DNA of 64,000 nt from Salana multivorans (GCF_003751805.1 NZ_RKHQ01000001.1:434001-498000), one strand, 5' to 3'; counted from the first letter of the stretch, positions 9,619 to 20,400 are shown. Made by a program: numbers and translations. Notes: generated by a model from the letters alone, not told the origin.

Positions 9619-10500
9619 GTGGCGCTCACTCCCCTCCGACGTCGCTCGACCATGATCGAGCGCCCGCCCGGACCGTTCTCCTGGGCCGTCGTCGTCCTGC
9701 TCGTCGTGCTCAGCCTGTGGCCGATCCTGTGGGCCGTCGCGTCCGCGTTCAAGCCGCCGGCGTCGATCATCCGCGAGCCGCTCACGTTCGACCCGTCGGC
9801 CTTCACGCTGAGCAACTTCGAGGCGATGTTCGCCAACGTGCCGATCGGGACCGGGTTCCTCAACACGGCGATCGTCCTGCTGGTCAAGGGCAGCATCACG
9901 ATGGTCTTCGCGCCGCTCGCGGGCTACGCGTTCGCCAAGTACGAGTTCCGCGGCAAGCGGATCCTGTTCGGCACGGTCATGGTGACGCTCATGCTGCCGG
10001 TCGTCGTCCTCATGATCCCGCTGCTGCTGGAGATGAAGACGTTCGGCTGGGTCAACTCCTACCCGGCGCTCATCCTGCCGGGCGCGGTCGACGCGTTCGC
10101 GATCTTCTGGATGCGCCAGGTCATCTCCGGCGTGCCGGACGAGCTGCTCGACGCGGCCCGCGTCGACGGCTGCGGCGAGCTGGGCATCTTCGCCCGGATC
10201 GTCGTCCCGGTCATCCGGCCGGGACTGGCCGGCCTCGCGGTCCTCACGATCATGAACATCTACAACGACTTCGTCTGGCCGGTCGTCATCACCTCGACCG
10301 AGGGGATGGCGACGCTGCAGGTCGTGCTGTCGACGCTGGCCCAGAACATCACCGGCAACAACATCTCCACCGACTTCGCCTCGGTGTGGGGCCAGCTCCT
10401 CGCGGCCAGCACCATCGCGATGATCCCGCTCATCGTCCTGTTCATGCTGCTCCAGCGGCACTTCGTCAACGGGATCGTCGGCGGCAGCCTCAAGGGCTGA
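9619..10500 (+). CDS. Sugar ABC transporter permease (MalG type)
   Basis: This 293-residue protein starts at a GTG three bases after the preceding stop. It has six predicted helices and the EAA motif variant DAARVDGCGELGIFARIVVPVI. The C-terminal RHFVNGIVGGSLKG is typical of MalG-like carbohydrate permeases. It is the partner of the preceding permease. The 58-bp gap before the first GH2 gene holds no obvious hairpin, so the glycosidases are probably cotranscribed. Confidence 0.95.
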   Translation: MALTPLRRRSTMIERPPGPFSWAVVVLLVVLSLWPILWAVASAFKPPASIIREPLTFDPSAFTLSNFEAMFANVPIGTGFLNTAIVLLVKGSITMVFAPLAGYAFAKYEFRGKRILFGTVMVTLMLPVVVLMIPLLLEMKTFGWVNSYPALILPGAVDAFAIFWMRQVISGVPDELLDAARVDGCGELGIFARIVVPVIRPGLAGLAVLTIMNIYNDFVWPVVITSTEGMATLQVVLSTLAQNITGNNISTDFASVWGQLLAASTIAMIPLIVLFMLLQRHFVNGIVGGSLKG

Positions 10501-10558
10501 CCGGCCGTCACGTCCTCCCGTCCCCTCACCCCCTCCCCCCGACCACCGGAGTCACGCC

Positions 10559-12694
10559 GTGTCCCCCAGCCCCACCCCGGTCCCCCGACCCGAGTACCCG
10601 CGTCCCGACCTCGACCGCTCCGAGCGCTGGCTCGCGCTCAACGGCACCTGGGAGCTCCAGCCCGACGAGTCCGGCACCCTCGCGCCGGACGGTCCGGCGG
10701 ACCTGCCCGACCGCCTGGCGAGCCGGATCACCGTGCCGTTCGCCTGGAGCAGCGAGGCGTCCGGCGTGCACGAGCCGTGGCTGGCGACGGCCTGGTACCG
10801 CCGGACGGTGACGGTGCCGGACGGCTGGGGCGCCGACCGCGTCTTCCTCTGCTTCGGCGCGGTGCACCACGAGGCCCGGGTGTGGGTGAACGGGCGGCTG
10901 CTCGCCGAGCACGTCGGCGGCTACCTGCCCTTCGACGTCGACGTCACGGACGCGCTCGACGCGGACCGCGCGGCCGAGATCGTCGTCCGCGTCCACGCGC
11001 CGCTGGACAAGCGGGACCTCCCGCACGGCAAGCAGCGCTCCCTCCCCTCCGACGACTACGACAGCGTCTCGTTCAGCCCGACGTCGGGGATCTGGCAGTC
11101 CGTCTGGCTGGAGCCGCGGGCGGCCACCCACGCCGCGGCCGTCGTCGCCGGCGGCGACTCGCTCACCGGGTTCGACGTCGTCGTCCACGTCGCGGGTCCC
11201 CGCCGCGCCGACGCGCGGGTCACGATCGCCTGGGACCCCGAGGCGGCTGCCGACGCCGGGGAGGCCGTCGCGAGCGCCGTCGCGGCGCCCGTCCCCGTGT
11301 CCGGCTCCACCGACGACGACGGGACGGCCCGGCTCCGGCTCGACACCCCGGGCGCGGCCCCGTGGCACCCCGACGCGCCCGTCCTGCACCGGCTCCGGGT
11401 GACGACGGAGAGCTCCGACGGCGTCGACCGCGTCACCACCTGGGCGGGGCTGCGCCGCGTCGAGACGCGGGACGGCGCGCTCTGGCTGAACGGCGAGCGG
11501 CTGTACGTCCGCGGTGTGCTCGACCAGGGCTACTGGCCGCGCACCGGCATGACCGCCCCGAGCGACGACGCGCTGCGGCACGACCTCGAGCTGGCCGCGC
11601 GAGCCGGGTTCAACCTCGTCCGCAAGCACATCAAGCTCGAGGAGCCGCGCTGGCTGCACCACGCCGACCGGCTCGGCATGCTGGTCTGGGCGGAGCCGCC
11701 GAGCCCAGGCCGACACTCGGCTCAGGGCGCGGCCGCGTTCGAGGAGGTCGCCGCCGGGATGGTCCGGCGCGACGGGAGCCACCCGGCGATCGTCGTCTGG
11801 GGTCTCTACAACGAGGAGTGGGGCTACGACTTCGGGCTGCACCGGGAGCCGGTCTGGCAGGACGAGCTCGCCGGGCTGGTCGCCCGGTTCCGCGCGCTGG
11901 ACCCCACCCGGCCGGTCGTCGACAACTCGGGCTGGCACCACGTCGACACCGACCTGGTCGACTGGCACTGCTACATCACCGACCTGCCGACGTGGGCCGA
12001 GGTGACCGCCGGGCTGACGAACGGCACCCGCGGCAGCTTCCCCGTCCCCTTCCCGTCCGGGCTGTGGCACGAGCGCGCGCTCCACGTCGAGCCGCGCCGC
12101 GTGCCGCCCGGCGCGCCGGTCCTCAACAGCGAGTACGGCACCGGCCACACGACCGTGGACCGCGCCTGGGCCATGCAGTGGCAGACCCAGGAGCTGCGCC
12201 GGCACGACGCGGGCAGCGGCTACGTCTACTGCGAGCTGACCGACGTCGAGCACGAGAACGCGGGCATCCACTTCGCCGACCGCAGCCTCAAGGACACGGG
12301 CGGCCTCGCGAGCTCCGACGTGCACGCCCCGACGACGCTCGTCGTCGACGTCCTGCCCGCGGCTCCCGGGGCCGACATCGACCCGGACCGGTGGCCGGAC
12401 GCGCTCCCGGTCCACGTGTCCCACCACGGGACGCGGCGGCTGACCGGGCGCCTGCGCGCGCGATGGACCCGGCCGCGCGGCACGGTCGGGGCCGGCCTCG
12501 GCGACGGTGCCGGCGTCGTTGACGGGCCCGCCATGACGGTCGAGCCCTTCGTGCTGAGCGCCCCCGTCGCCCTGCCGGTGCCGCGGCCCGACGGCCCGGC
12601 CCGGCTCCTCGTCTGGTTCGAGGGCGACGACGGAACTTCCCACGCCCGCGCCGTTGTCGACGCGGGCAGCATCGAGAGGAGCGAGGAACGATGA
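10559..12694 (+). CDS. Glycoside hydrolase family 2 enzyme
   Basis: The 711-residue protein has the GH2 order: N-terminal jelly-roll (WYRRTVTVP, VWVNGRLL, GGYLPFDVDVT), an immunoglobulin-like domain, then a TIM barrel beginning near RRVETRDGALWLNGERLYVRG. The acid/base glutamate is E419 in LYNEEWG and the nucleophile is E525 in NSEYG. No signal peptide is seen, so it should act on imported oligosaccharides in the cytosol. The family covers beta-galactosidase, beta-glucuronidase, beta-mannosidase and arabinosidase activities; the substrate here is not decided. The GTG start is just behind the permease gene, and the end overlaps the second GH2 gene by 4 bp. Confidence 0.9.
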   Translation: MSPSPTPVPRPEYPRPDLDRSERWLALNGTWELQPDESGTLAPDGPADLPDRLASRITVPFAWSSEASGVHEPWLATAWYRRTVTVPDGWGADRVFLCFGAVHHEARVWVNGRLLAEHVGGYLPFDVDVTDALDADRAAEIVVRVHAPLDKRDLPHGKQRSLPSDDYDSVSFSPTSGIWQSVWLEPRAATHAAAVVAGGDSLTGFDVVVHVAGPRRADARVTIAWDPEAAADAGEAVASAVAAPVPVSGSTDDDGTARLRLDTPGAAPWHPDAPVLHRLRVTTESSDGVDRVTTWAGLRRVETRDGALWLNGERLYVRGVLDQGYWPRTGMTAPSDDALRHDLELAARAGFNLVRKHIKLEEPRWLHHADRLGMLVWAEPPSPGRHSAQGAAAFEEVAAGMVRRDGSHPAIVVWGLYNEEWGYDFGLHREPVWQDELAGLVARFRALDPTRPVVDNSGWHHVDTDLVDWHCYITDLPTWAEVTAGLTNGTRGSFPVPFPSGLWHERALHVEPRRVPPGAPVLNSEYGTGHTTVDRAWAMQWQTQELRRHDAGSGYVYCELTDVEHENAGIHFADRSLKDTGGLASSDVHAPTTLVVDVLPAAPGADIDPDRWPDALPVHVSHHGTRRLTGRLRARWTRPRGTVGAGLGDGAGVVDGPAMTVEPFVLSAPVALPVPRPDGPARLLVWFEGDDGTSHARAVVDAGSIERSEER

Positions 12695-14541
12695 CGACCG
12701 AGACGACGCAGGTAGGACGACCTGCCGCCCATCCCCGTCCGCAGCTCACGCGACCCGGCTGGACCTCGCTGACCGGGCCGTGGGAGCACCGCGCCGACCC
12801 GGCCGAGGTGGGGCTGACCGAGGAGTGGTGGCGGACCGGGACCGCCTTCGAGCGCACGATCGAGGTCCCGTTCCCGCCCGAGTCGGCGGCCTCCGGTGTC
12901 GAGATCGACGACGTGGCGATCCACTGGTACCGCCGCGAGGTCCGGCTCGACCCCCGGCCGGGCATGCTGACGATCCTGCACCTGGAGGCGGTCGACTTCG
13001 AGTGCGACGTCTGGGTCGACGAGCAGCACGTCGCGCACCACGTCGGTGGCTTCACGCCGTTCGAGGTCGACGTCACGCCGCAGGTCGCGGCCCGGCCCGA
13101 CGCCCCGCACGTCGTCGTCGTCCGCTCGCGCGACGACCGGTCCGACCTGGAGCAGCCGCGCGGGAAGCAGGACTGGGAGGTCGACCCGCACGTCATCTGG
13201 TACCAGCGCACGAGCGGGATCTGGCGCGAGGTGTGGGTCGAGCAGGTGCCGGAGGCGCACGTCGCCGAGCTGTGGTGGCGCACCGACCCGATCGCCGGGA
13301 TCGTCGACCTCACGGTCGAGACGTCGCGGGCGACGCCGCCCGGCGCCGAGGTCCGCGTCGTGCTCTCGGCGCAGGGGCGGGACCTCGCCTCCGCGTCGGG
13401 CTCCGTCGCCGCGGCCAGGGCCGAGGTCAGCCTCAGCCTCCGCGAGGCGGTCGGCGGCGCGACGCTCGAGCCGCTGTGGTGGTCCCCCGAGCACCCCGTG
13501 CTCCTGGACGCGCGGATCGAGCTGCGCGCGGGCGGCGGGTCCGGGGACGCGTCCGGCGCGACGGACGCGGCGGGCACGACGGCGGGTGCCCAGCTCGACG
13601 CGGTCGGCTCCTACGTCGGCCTGCGCTCGGCGCGCGTCGACGACCGGGCGTTCCTGCTCAACGAGCGGCCGTACCTGCTGCGCCTGGTCCTGGAGCAGGC
13701 CTACTGGCCGACGTCGCACCTCGCGGCGCCGAGCGAGGCCGCGCTAGAGGAGGAGGTGCGCTGGATCAAGCGGCTCGGTTTCAACGGGCTGCGGATGCAC
13801 CAGACGTCGGCGGACCCGCGCTTCCTCGAGCTGTGCGACCGGCTCGGGCTGCTCGTCTGGGTCGACTCCCCCGCGAGCTTCCGCTACTCCACGACGTCGC
13901 TGGACCGGACCGTCCGCGGCTGGCTCGACCTCGTGCGGCGCGACCGCAGCCATCCGAGCGTGGTGACGTGGGTGCCGTTCAACGAGAGCTGGGGCGTCGA
14001 GCAGGTCTCCGTCGACCCGCGTCAGCGCGACGCCGTCCGCGCGCTGCACCACCTGACGAAGGCGCTCGACCCGACGCGCCCCGTCATCGGGAACGACGGC
14101 TGGGAGTACGTGGCCGGCGACGTCGTCGGCGTCCACGACTACCGGCACGACCCCGACGCGCTCGCGGCGATGCTCGCCGACCGCGCCGCGCTCGTCACGA
14201 CCAGCAGCGTGAGCGGACGCCGCGTCGTGCTCGACGCCGCCGGCTGCCCGGAGGCGGCCGAGGGACGGCCGGTCGTGCTGTCGGAGTTCGGCGGCTTCAC
14301 GCTCGCCACGCACGACGGCACGTGGGCGGGGTACGGCGGCGTCGCCGACGGCGAGGAGCTGCTCGAACGGCTCGAGAGCCTCGTGACGGCCGTCGTCGGC
14401 TCGGGCATCGCCGGCTTCTGCTACACCCAGCTCACCGACACGGAGCAGGAGCGCAACGGGCTCCTCACCGAGGACCGCGAGCCCAAGGCCGACCCGGACC
14501 GGATCGCGGCGGCGATCCGCTCGGGCGGGGTGCGACGATGA
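12691..14541 (+). CDS. Second glycoside hydrolase family 2 enzyme
   Basis: This 616-residue GH2 protein has the same fold order as its neighbour but is shorter and clearly diverged. It has the sugar-binding domain (WYRREVRLD, GGFTPFEVDVT), TSGIWREVWVE, and a barrel beginning with RAFLLNERPYLLRLVLEQ. The probable acid/base is E432 in FNESWG and the nucleophile is E532 in LSEFGG. It lacks a signal peptide and is coupled by ATGA to both the gene before and the gene after. A paired GH2 set next to an arabinofuranosidase suggests stepwise removal of different side chains or backbone residues. The specificity is unknown. Confidence 0.9.
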   Translation: MTTETTQVGRPAAHPRPQLTRPGWTSLTGPWEHRADPAEVGLTEEWWRTGTAFERTIEVPFPPESAASGVEIDDVAIHWYRREVRLDPRPGMLTILHLEAVDFECDVWVDEQHVAHHVGGFTPFEVDVTPQVAARPDAPHVVVVRSRDDRSDLEQPRGKQDWEVDPHVIWYQRTSGIWREVWVEQVPEAHVAELWWRTDPIAGIVDLTVETSRATPPGAEVRVVLSAQGRDLASASGSVAAARAEVSLSLREAVGGATLEPLWWSPEHPVLLDARIELRAGGGSGDASGATDAAGTTAGAQLDAVGSYVGLRSARVDDRAFLLNERPYLLRLVLEQAYWPTSHLAAPSEAALEEEVRWIKRLGFNGLRMHQTSADPRFLELCDRLGLLVWVDSPASFRYSTTSLDRTVRGWLDLVRRDRSHPSVVTWVPFNESWGVEQVSVDPRQRDAVRALHHLTKALDPTRPVIGNDGWEYVAGDVVGVHDYRHDPDALAAMLADRAALVTTSSVSGRRVVLDAAGCPEAAEGRPVVLSEFGGFTLATHDGTWAGYGGVADGEELLERLESLVTAVVGSGIAGFCYTQLTDTEQERNGLLTEDREPKADPDRIAAAIRSGGVRR

Positions 14542-16073
14542 CGGCCGGTGCCGGCCCGGACGTCGCGGCCCGGGTCGTGGTGGACCCGGCGTTCCGGGTC
14601 GGCCGCGTCCGGCCGCGGCTGTTCGGCTCCTTCGTCGAGCACCTCGGGCGGTGCGTCTACGGCGGCATCCACGACCCCGGCCACCCGCTGGCGGACGAGG
14701 ACGGCTTCCGCACCGACGTGATCGACCTCGTGCGCGAGCTCGGCGTCACGATGGTCCGCTACCCGGGTGGGAACTTCGTGTCGGGGTATCGGTGGGAGGA
14801 CGGGATCGGGCCGGTGGAGGATCGGCCGCGGCGGCTGGATCTGGCGTGGCACTCCACGGAGCCGAATACGGTGGGGCTGGACGAGTTCATGGTCTGGGCC
14901 GCCAAGGCCGGGGTCGAGCCGATGATGGCGATCAACCTCGGCACCCGCGGCGTCGCCGAGGCGCTCGACGTGCTGGAGTACAGCAACGTCGCAGCCGGGA
15001 CGGCCCTGTCCGAGCTGAGGCGCTCCAACGGGGCCGACGATCCGCACGGGATCCGGCTGTGGTGCCTCGGCAACGAGATGGACGGGCCGTGGCAGACCGG
15101 CCACAAGACCCCGGAGGAGTACGGACGGCTCGCCGCGGCCACCGCCCGGGCCATGCGTCAGCTCCAGCCCGACCTCGAGCTCGTCGCCTGCGGGTCGTCG
15201 TTCCCCGGGATGCCGACCTTCGGCGCCTGGGAGCACGCCGTCCTGCGCGAGACCTACGACCTGGTCGACCTCGTCTCCGCGCACATCTACTTCAACGAGC
15301 GCGAGGTGGGCCTGGCGGCCTACCTCGGCTCCGCCGTCGCGATGGACGGCTTCATCGACTCGGTGGTCGCCACCATCGACGCCGTGCGGGCGGAGCTGAA
15401 GTCCGACCGGGTCCTCGGCATCTCCTTCGACGAGTGGAACGTCTCCCGGGTGCGGCCGGAGTCGGTCCCGCCCAGCGGCGACGACTGGCCCGTCGCCCCC
15501 GCGATCCTCGAGGACCACTACACGGTCGCGGACGCCGTGGTCGTCGGGAGCCTGCTCATCTCGCTGCTGCGGCACGCCGACCGGGTGCACGCGGCGGCCC
15601 AGGCCCAGCTCGTCAACGTCATCGCGCCGATCATGACGGAGCCGGGCGCCGGGACGTGGAAGCAGACGATCTTCCACCCGTTCGCCCAGGCGGCGGCCCT
15701 CGCGCGCGGCGTCGTCCTGCGCGCGGCGGTCGAGTCGCCGACGTACCCGACCCAGGCGTACGGCGACGTGCCCCTGGTGGACGCGACCGCCACCTGGGAC
15801 GAGGAGGCCGGTGAGGTCACCGTGTTCGCCGTGAGCCGCGCGCAGGACGAACCGCTCCAGCTCGAGGTCGCGCTGCGCTGGGCGCACGTCGAGGTGGTCT
15901 CCGCCACGACGTACTGGCACGCGGACCCGACCTGGCAGGCGAGCGCGGACGACGACGCGACGGTGCTGCCGCGGGAGGCGGCGGACGTGCGGGTCGAGGG
16001 CGGGGTCGTGCGCCTCGACCTGCCGCCGATCTCGTGGAACGTCGTGCGGCTCAGGGTGGCCGGGCCGAGCTGA
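14538..16073 (+). CDS. Alpha-L-arabinofuranosidase, GH51
   Basis: The 511-residue protein opens with a beta domain and FGSFVEHLGRCVYGGIHDP, then RYPGGNFVSGYRWEDGIGP, both GH51 hallmarks. The acid/base is E180 in CLGNEMDG and the nucleophile is E299 in FDEWNVS. The C-terminal beta-sandwich ends in PPISWNVVRLRV. GH51 enzymes release terminal arabinofuranose from arabinoxylan or arabinan oligosaccharides. No signal peptide is present, so it acts inside the cell. It is the last gene of the operon and ends 6 bp from the convergent mazG. This gene points most clearly to arabinose-decorated hemicellulose as the operon's substrate. Confidence 0.96.
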   Translation: MTAGAGPDVAARVVVDPAFRVGRVRPRLFGSFVEHLGRCVYGGIHDPGHPLADEDGFRTDVIDLVRELGVTMVRYPGGNFVSGYRWEDGIGPVEDRPRRLDLAWHSTEPNTVGLDEFMVWAAKAGVEPMMAINLGTRGVAEALDVLEYSNVAAGTALSELRRSNGADDPHGIRLWCLGNEMDGPWQTGHKTPEEYGRLAAATARAMRQLQPDLELVACGSSFPGMPTFGAWEHAVLRETYDLVDLVSAHIYFNEREVGLAAYLGSAVAMDGFIDSVVATIDAVRAELKSDRVLGISFDEWNVSRVRPESVPPSGDDWPVAPAILEDHYTVADAVVVGSLLISLLRHADRVHAAAQAQLVNVIAPIMTEPGAGTWKQTIFHPFAQAAALARGVVLRAAVESPTYPTQAYGDVPLVDATATWDEEAGEVTVFAVSRAQDEPLQLEVALRWAHVEVVSATTYWHADPTWQASADDDATVLPREAADVRVEGGVVRLDLPPISWNVVRLRVAGPS

Positions 16074-16079
16074 GGGGCG

Positions 16080-16928
16080 TCAGCCCCGGTGCTCCGCCTC
16101 GCGGACCTGGGCGCCGATGCCGCGGACCTGGGCGCGCAGCGCGCCCTCCGCGTCGACGCCCGCCGCCTCGGCGCGCGCGACGACGGCCAGCAGCTCGGCG
16201 CCGACCTCGGCGGCCAGCGCGTCGGCGGCGGCATCGGCAGCCGCGCCCTCGCCCGCCGGACGGAGGTCGTCGAGCGCATCGGGGAAGACCGGGCCCACCG
16301 CGATGCCGGCGCGCCGGGCGCGCCGCAGGACCTTCTGCGCGCGCATGAGCGCCGGCAGCGCCTCCGGGATGCCGTCGAGCACGGACGAGCGTCCCGAGCC
16401 GTCGGCAGCCGCACCGGCGGCGCCCGGCTCCGCGGACGCGGCCCGCTCGGCCGCCTTGATCCGGTCCCACTGCCGGTTGACGGCCTCGGCGTCGCTGGCG
16501 TCGGTCACGGACCCCGAGGCGTCGGGGAACACGTGCGGGTGGCGGCGGCGCAGCTTGGCGCTCAGCCCCTCGGCCACGTCGGCGAGCGAGAACCCGCCGG
16601 CCGAGGCCGGCACCTCCGAGGCGACCCGGGCGTGGAACAGCACCTGGAGCAGCAGGTCGCCGAGCTCCTCGCGCAGCGCGTCGAGGTCGCCGGACTCGGC
16701 GGCCTCCGCCACCTCGAACGCCTCCTCCACCGCGTACGGCGCGAGCGAGGCGGTGGTCTGCTCCGCGTCCCACGGGCAGCCGCCCGGCGAGCGCAGCTCG
16801 TGCATGACCGCGACGGCGTCGAGCAGCGCGGCGGCGACCCGCTCGGCCGGCGCGGAGCTCGGCGGCTGCGCGCGGTCGGTCGACGGGCGCTCGGCCGACG
16901 CGCCGTCGCTCGACGCGCGGTCCGTCAC
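16080..16928 (-). CDS. mazG: Nucleoside triphosphate pyrophosphohydrolase MazG
   Basis: The 282-residue protein has MHELRSPGGCPWDAEQT followed by VEEAFEVAEAAESGD and LREELGDLLLQVLFHA, the EExxE-12-28-ExxD metal-binding core of the all-alpha MazG family, then the RHPHVFPD and VNRQWDRIKAAER segments. It hydrolyses (d)NTPs to monophosphate and pyrophosphate, cleaning damaged nucleotides and possibly tuning ppGpp. The N-terminal 30 residues and an Ala-rich insert after residue 160 are poorly conserved. It follows the SurA-like lipoprotein gene by one base, as in related actinobacteria, and converges with the GH51 gene. Confidence 0.92.
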   Translation of the reverse strand: MTDRASSDGASAERPSTDRAQPPSSAPAERVAAALLDAVAVMHELRSPGGCPWDAEQTTASLAPYAVEEAFEVAEAAESGDLDALREELGDLLLQVLFHARVASEVPASAGGFSLADVAEGLSAKLRRRHPHVFPDASGSVTDASDAEAVNRQWDRIKAAERAASAEPGAAGAAADGSGRSSVLDGIPEALPALMRAQKVLRRARRAGIAVGPVFPDALDDLRPAGEGAAADAAADALAAEVGAELLAVVARAEAAGVDAEGALRAQVRGIGAQVREAEHRG

Positions 16929-16929
16929 G

Positions 16930-17454
16930 TCAGCCGGCGGCCAGGGCGTCCGAGCCCGAGCCGATGATCCACTCCCACGAGGCGGGGCCGAGCCCGGTCG
17001 TGGCGTCGAACGTTCCGAAGCGCGGGTTGATGGTGATGTCGGCCTCGCCGAAGGCTGAGACGAGCTCCGCCTGGGTCTGCTCGTCCTCGATCGAGGACAG
17101 CATGACGACCCGCTGCGCGATCGCGATCATCGGCTCGGAGTACTCGAACGGCTCGACGCCGTTCGCCGTCGCGGTCTGGTCGAGCAGCGCGACCGCCTGC
17201 TCGCGCGAGGCGCCGAACCCGAGCCGCTCGCCGGCCTCCATCAGGGGCACGGTCGCGACCACGTCGGAAAGCACGGTCGGCGCATCGGCCGGCAGGTTGA
17301 GCCGCGCGTAGTCGCTCGCGACGGCCGCGAGCTCCGCGTCCGTGATCCGGACGCCGTTGACGGTGGCCGCCGTCCCCGGGCGGGCGCACGCGCCGAGCGC
17401 GAGGGCGAGCGCGACGGGGACGAGCGCGACGCGGGCAGCTGTGCGGAGCCGCAC
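16930..17454 (-). CDS. SurA-N-like lipoprotein
   Basis: The 174-residue product has a signal peptide with lipobox LGAC (C23), then VNGVRITDAELAAVASDYAR, which resembles the N-terminal chaperone segment of SurA/PrsA-like proteins. No parvulin isomerase domain follows, so it would be a small membrane-anchored protein rather than a foldase. It lies between mfd and mazG on one strand, an arrangement seen in many actinobacteria. The function is unknown. Confidence 0.8.
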   Translation of the reverse strand: MRLRTAARVALVPVALALALGACARPGTAATVNGVRITDAELAAVASDYARLNLPADAPTVLSDVVATVPLMEAGERLGFGASREQAVALLDQTATANGVEPFEYSEPMIAIAQRVVMLSSIEDEQTQAELVSAFGEADITINPRFGTFDATTGLGPASWEWIIGSGSDALAAG

Positions 17455-17499
17455 GGTGACCTCCGGGGGACGGATCGGGAACAGGGGCCTGGGCCGATC

Positions 17500-20400
17500 C
17501 TAGCCGCGCCGGGCCCCGAGGGACCACGCGGACGACGCCCGGTCACCCGTCCCGTCGCTGGCCGCGGCGGCCGTGGCGGCGGCGGCCGCGACGCTGCCGC
17601 CGACGACGCCGCGCAGCACGCCGAGCACCCACTCCACGAGCGGGCCGTCGCGCAGCATCTCCCCCGCGACGGGCGAGGACGACGAGCGCTGCGTCGGGGC
17701 CGGCACGAGGATCGTGCGGACCGCCGCCTTGATGATCGAGCGGGGGTAGAGCCGCTTGAGCCGGACGACGCCGGAGTCGGGCAGCTCGACCGGCGCGAAC
17801 CGGATGAACTGGCCCTGGGCGGTGATGGCGGTGACCCCGACCGACCGCGCGACGGTCCGCAGGCCGGCCACCTGGAACAGCAGCTCGACGCTCGGCGGCA
17901 CGGGACCGTAGCGGTCCACCAGCTCCTCGCGCACCGCCTCGACGTCCTCGGGCGTCGCCGCCGAGGCGATCTTGGTGTACGCCTCGAGCCGCAGCCGCTC
18001 GTGCGGAACGTACTCGTGCGGGATGTGCGCGTCGAGCGGCAGCTCGATCGTGACGTCGGCCAGCTCCTCGACGTCCTCGCCCCGGTAGCGGCCGACCGCC
18101 TCGGAGACCATCCGGACGTACAGGTCGAACCCGACGCCGGCGATGTGCCCCGACTGCTCGCCGCCGAGCAGGTTGCCCGCGCCGCGGATCTCCAGGTCCT
18201 TGAGCGCGACCTGCATGCCGGCACCGAGGTCCGTGTTGGCCGCGATGGTGGCGAGCCGGTCGTGCGCCGTCTCGGTGAGCGGCTTCTCCGGCGGGTAGAG
18301 GAAGTAGGCGTAGGCGCGCTCCCGTCCGCGGCCGACGCGTCCGCGGAGCTGGTGGAGCTGGGAGAGGCCGAGCACGTCGGCCCGCTCGAGGATGAGCGTG
18401 TTCGCGTTGGCGATGTCGAGCCCGGTCTCGACGATCGTGGTGGAGACGAGCACGTCGAGCCGCTTCTCCCAGAAGTCCTGGATGACCCGCTCGAGCTGGT
18501 GCTCGTTCATCTTCCCGTGCGCGACGCCGATCCGCGCCTCCGGCACGAGCTCGGCGAGCCGCGACGCCGCCTTCTCGATCGACTCGACGCGGTTGTGGAC
18601 GTAGAAGACCTGGCCCTCGCGCAGCAGCTCGCGACGGATCGCCGCGGTGATCTGCTTCTCCTCGTACGGCCCGACGAAGGTGAGCACGGGGTGGCGCTCC
18701 TCCGGCGGGGTCGCGAGCGTCGACATCTCCCGGATGCCCGTGACGGCCATCTCCAGCGTGCGCGGGATGGGCGTCGCGCTCATCGCGAGGACGTCGACGT
18801 TGGTCCGGAGCTGCTTGAGCGTCTCCTTGTGCTCGACGCCGAACCGCTGCTCCTCGTCGATGATGACGAGGCCGAGGTCCTTGAACCGGACCTCGCCGGT
18901 GAGCAGGCGGTGGGTGCCGATGACGACGTCGATCGTCCCGTCGGCGACGCCCTCCTTGACCGTCTTCGACTCCGCGTCCGTCTGGAACCGGGAGAGCGCG
19001 GCGACGTTGACCGGGAAGCCCGCGTACCGCTCCGTGAAGGTCTGCAGGTGCTGGGAGACGAGGAGCGTCGTCGGCACGAGGACGGCGACCTGCTTGCCGT
19101 CCTGGACCGCCTTGAACGCGGCCCGCACGGCGACCTCGGTCTTGCCGTAGCCGACGTCGCCGAGGATGAGCCGGTCCATCGGGACCGACCTCTCCATGTC
19201 CCGCTTGACCTCGTCGATCGTGACGAGCTGGTCGGCCGTCTCGACGTAGTCGAAGGCGTCCTCCAGCTCGCGCTGCCACGGGGTGTCAGGGCCGAAGGTG
19301 TGCCCCTGGGTCGCCTGCCGTGCCGCGTAGAGCCGGACCAGCTCGCCGGCGATCTCCTTGACCGCCTTGCGCGCCTTCGCCTTGGTGTTCTTCCAGTCGG
19401 CGCCGCCCATCTTCGACAGGCTCGGCGCCTCGCCGCCGACGTACTTCGTGACCTGGTCGAGCGCGTCGGTCGGCACGTAGAGCCGGTCACCCGGTTGACC
19501 GCGCTTGCTCGCCGCGTACTCGATGACGAGGTACTCGCGCATCGCCGAGCTGTCGCTGCCCGGCCGGCCGCCGGCCGTGACGGTGCGCTGGACCAGCTCG
19601 ACGAACCGCCCGACGCCGTGCTGCTCGTGCACGACGTAGTCGCCGGCGCGCAGCGCGAGCGGGTCGACGACGTTGCGCCGCCGCGGGGCGAGGGCCCGCA
19701 TGTCGCGCGTCGACGTGCCGGCGCGGCCGGTGAGGTCGGCCTCGGTGAAGATGGCGAACCGCTCCGCCGGCATGACGAAGCCCTTGCCGATCGTCGCGGT
19801 CGTCACGTGGACGACACCGGGCTCGGGCTCCTCGGGCAGGTCGGCCACGAGCCGCGCCGCGACGTCCGCCTCGCCGAGCTGCTCGGACCAGCGGCGCGCC
19901 GGCCCGGCGCCCTCGGTGACGAGCACGAGCCGCCAGCCGTCGCGGATCAGGTCGCGCAGGTCCGTGATCGCCCGCGCGATCTCGCCGCGGTACCCCTCGA
20001 CGTCGCGCGCGTCGACGCGGAGCGTGGTCGCGGCGCCGATCGGCTCGTCCGCGTCGGCCGAGGCGTCCGCGTCGGCCGGGGCGTCCGCGTCGTCGACACC
20101 GCCGAGCGCGAACGGCGTGAGCGACCACCAGCCGAGCCCGCGCCGCGCAGCCGTCGCACGCGCCTGCGCGAGCGTGACGAAGCTCGCGGCCGACAGGTCG
20201 AGCGGGACCGAGCCGCCGGCGGCCGCCGAGGTCCAGGCGGCGGCGAGGAACTCGTCCGTCGTCGCCACGAGGTCGTGCGCCCGGCGGCGGATGCGCTCGG
20301 GATCGACCAGGACGAGGAGCGCGTCCGGGTCGACGAGGTCGAGCACCTGCTCCATGCCGTCGACGAGCGCCGGCGTCAGCGACTCCATGCCCTCGACGGC

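Noticed and set aside
8581-10461. Long minus-strand frame across the permease genes
   Set aside because: Shadow of two convincing membrane permeases; the product is charged and repetitive without motifs.
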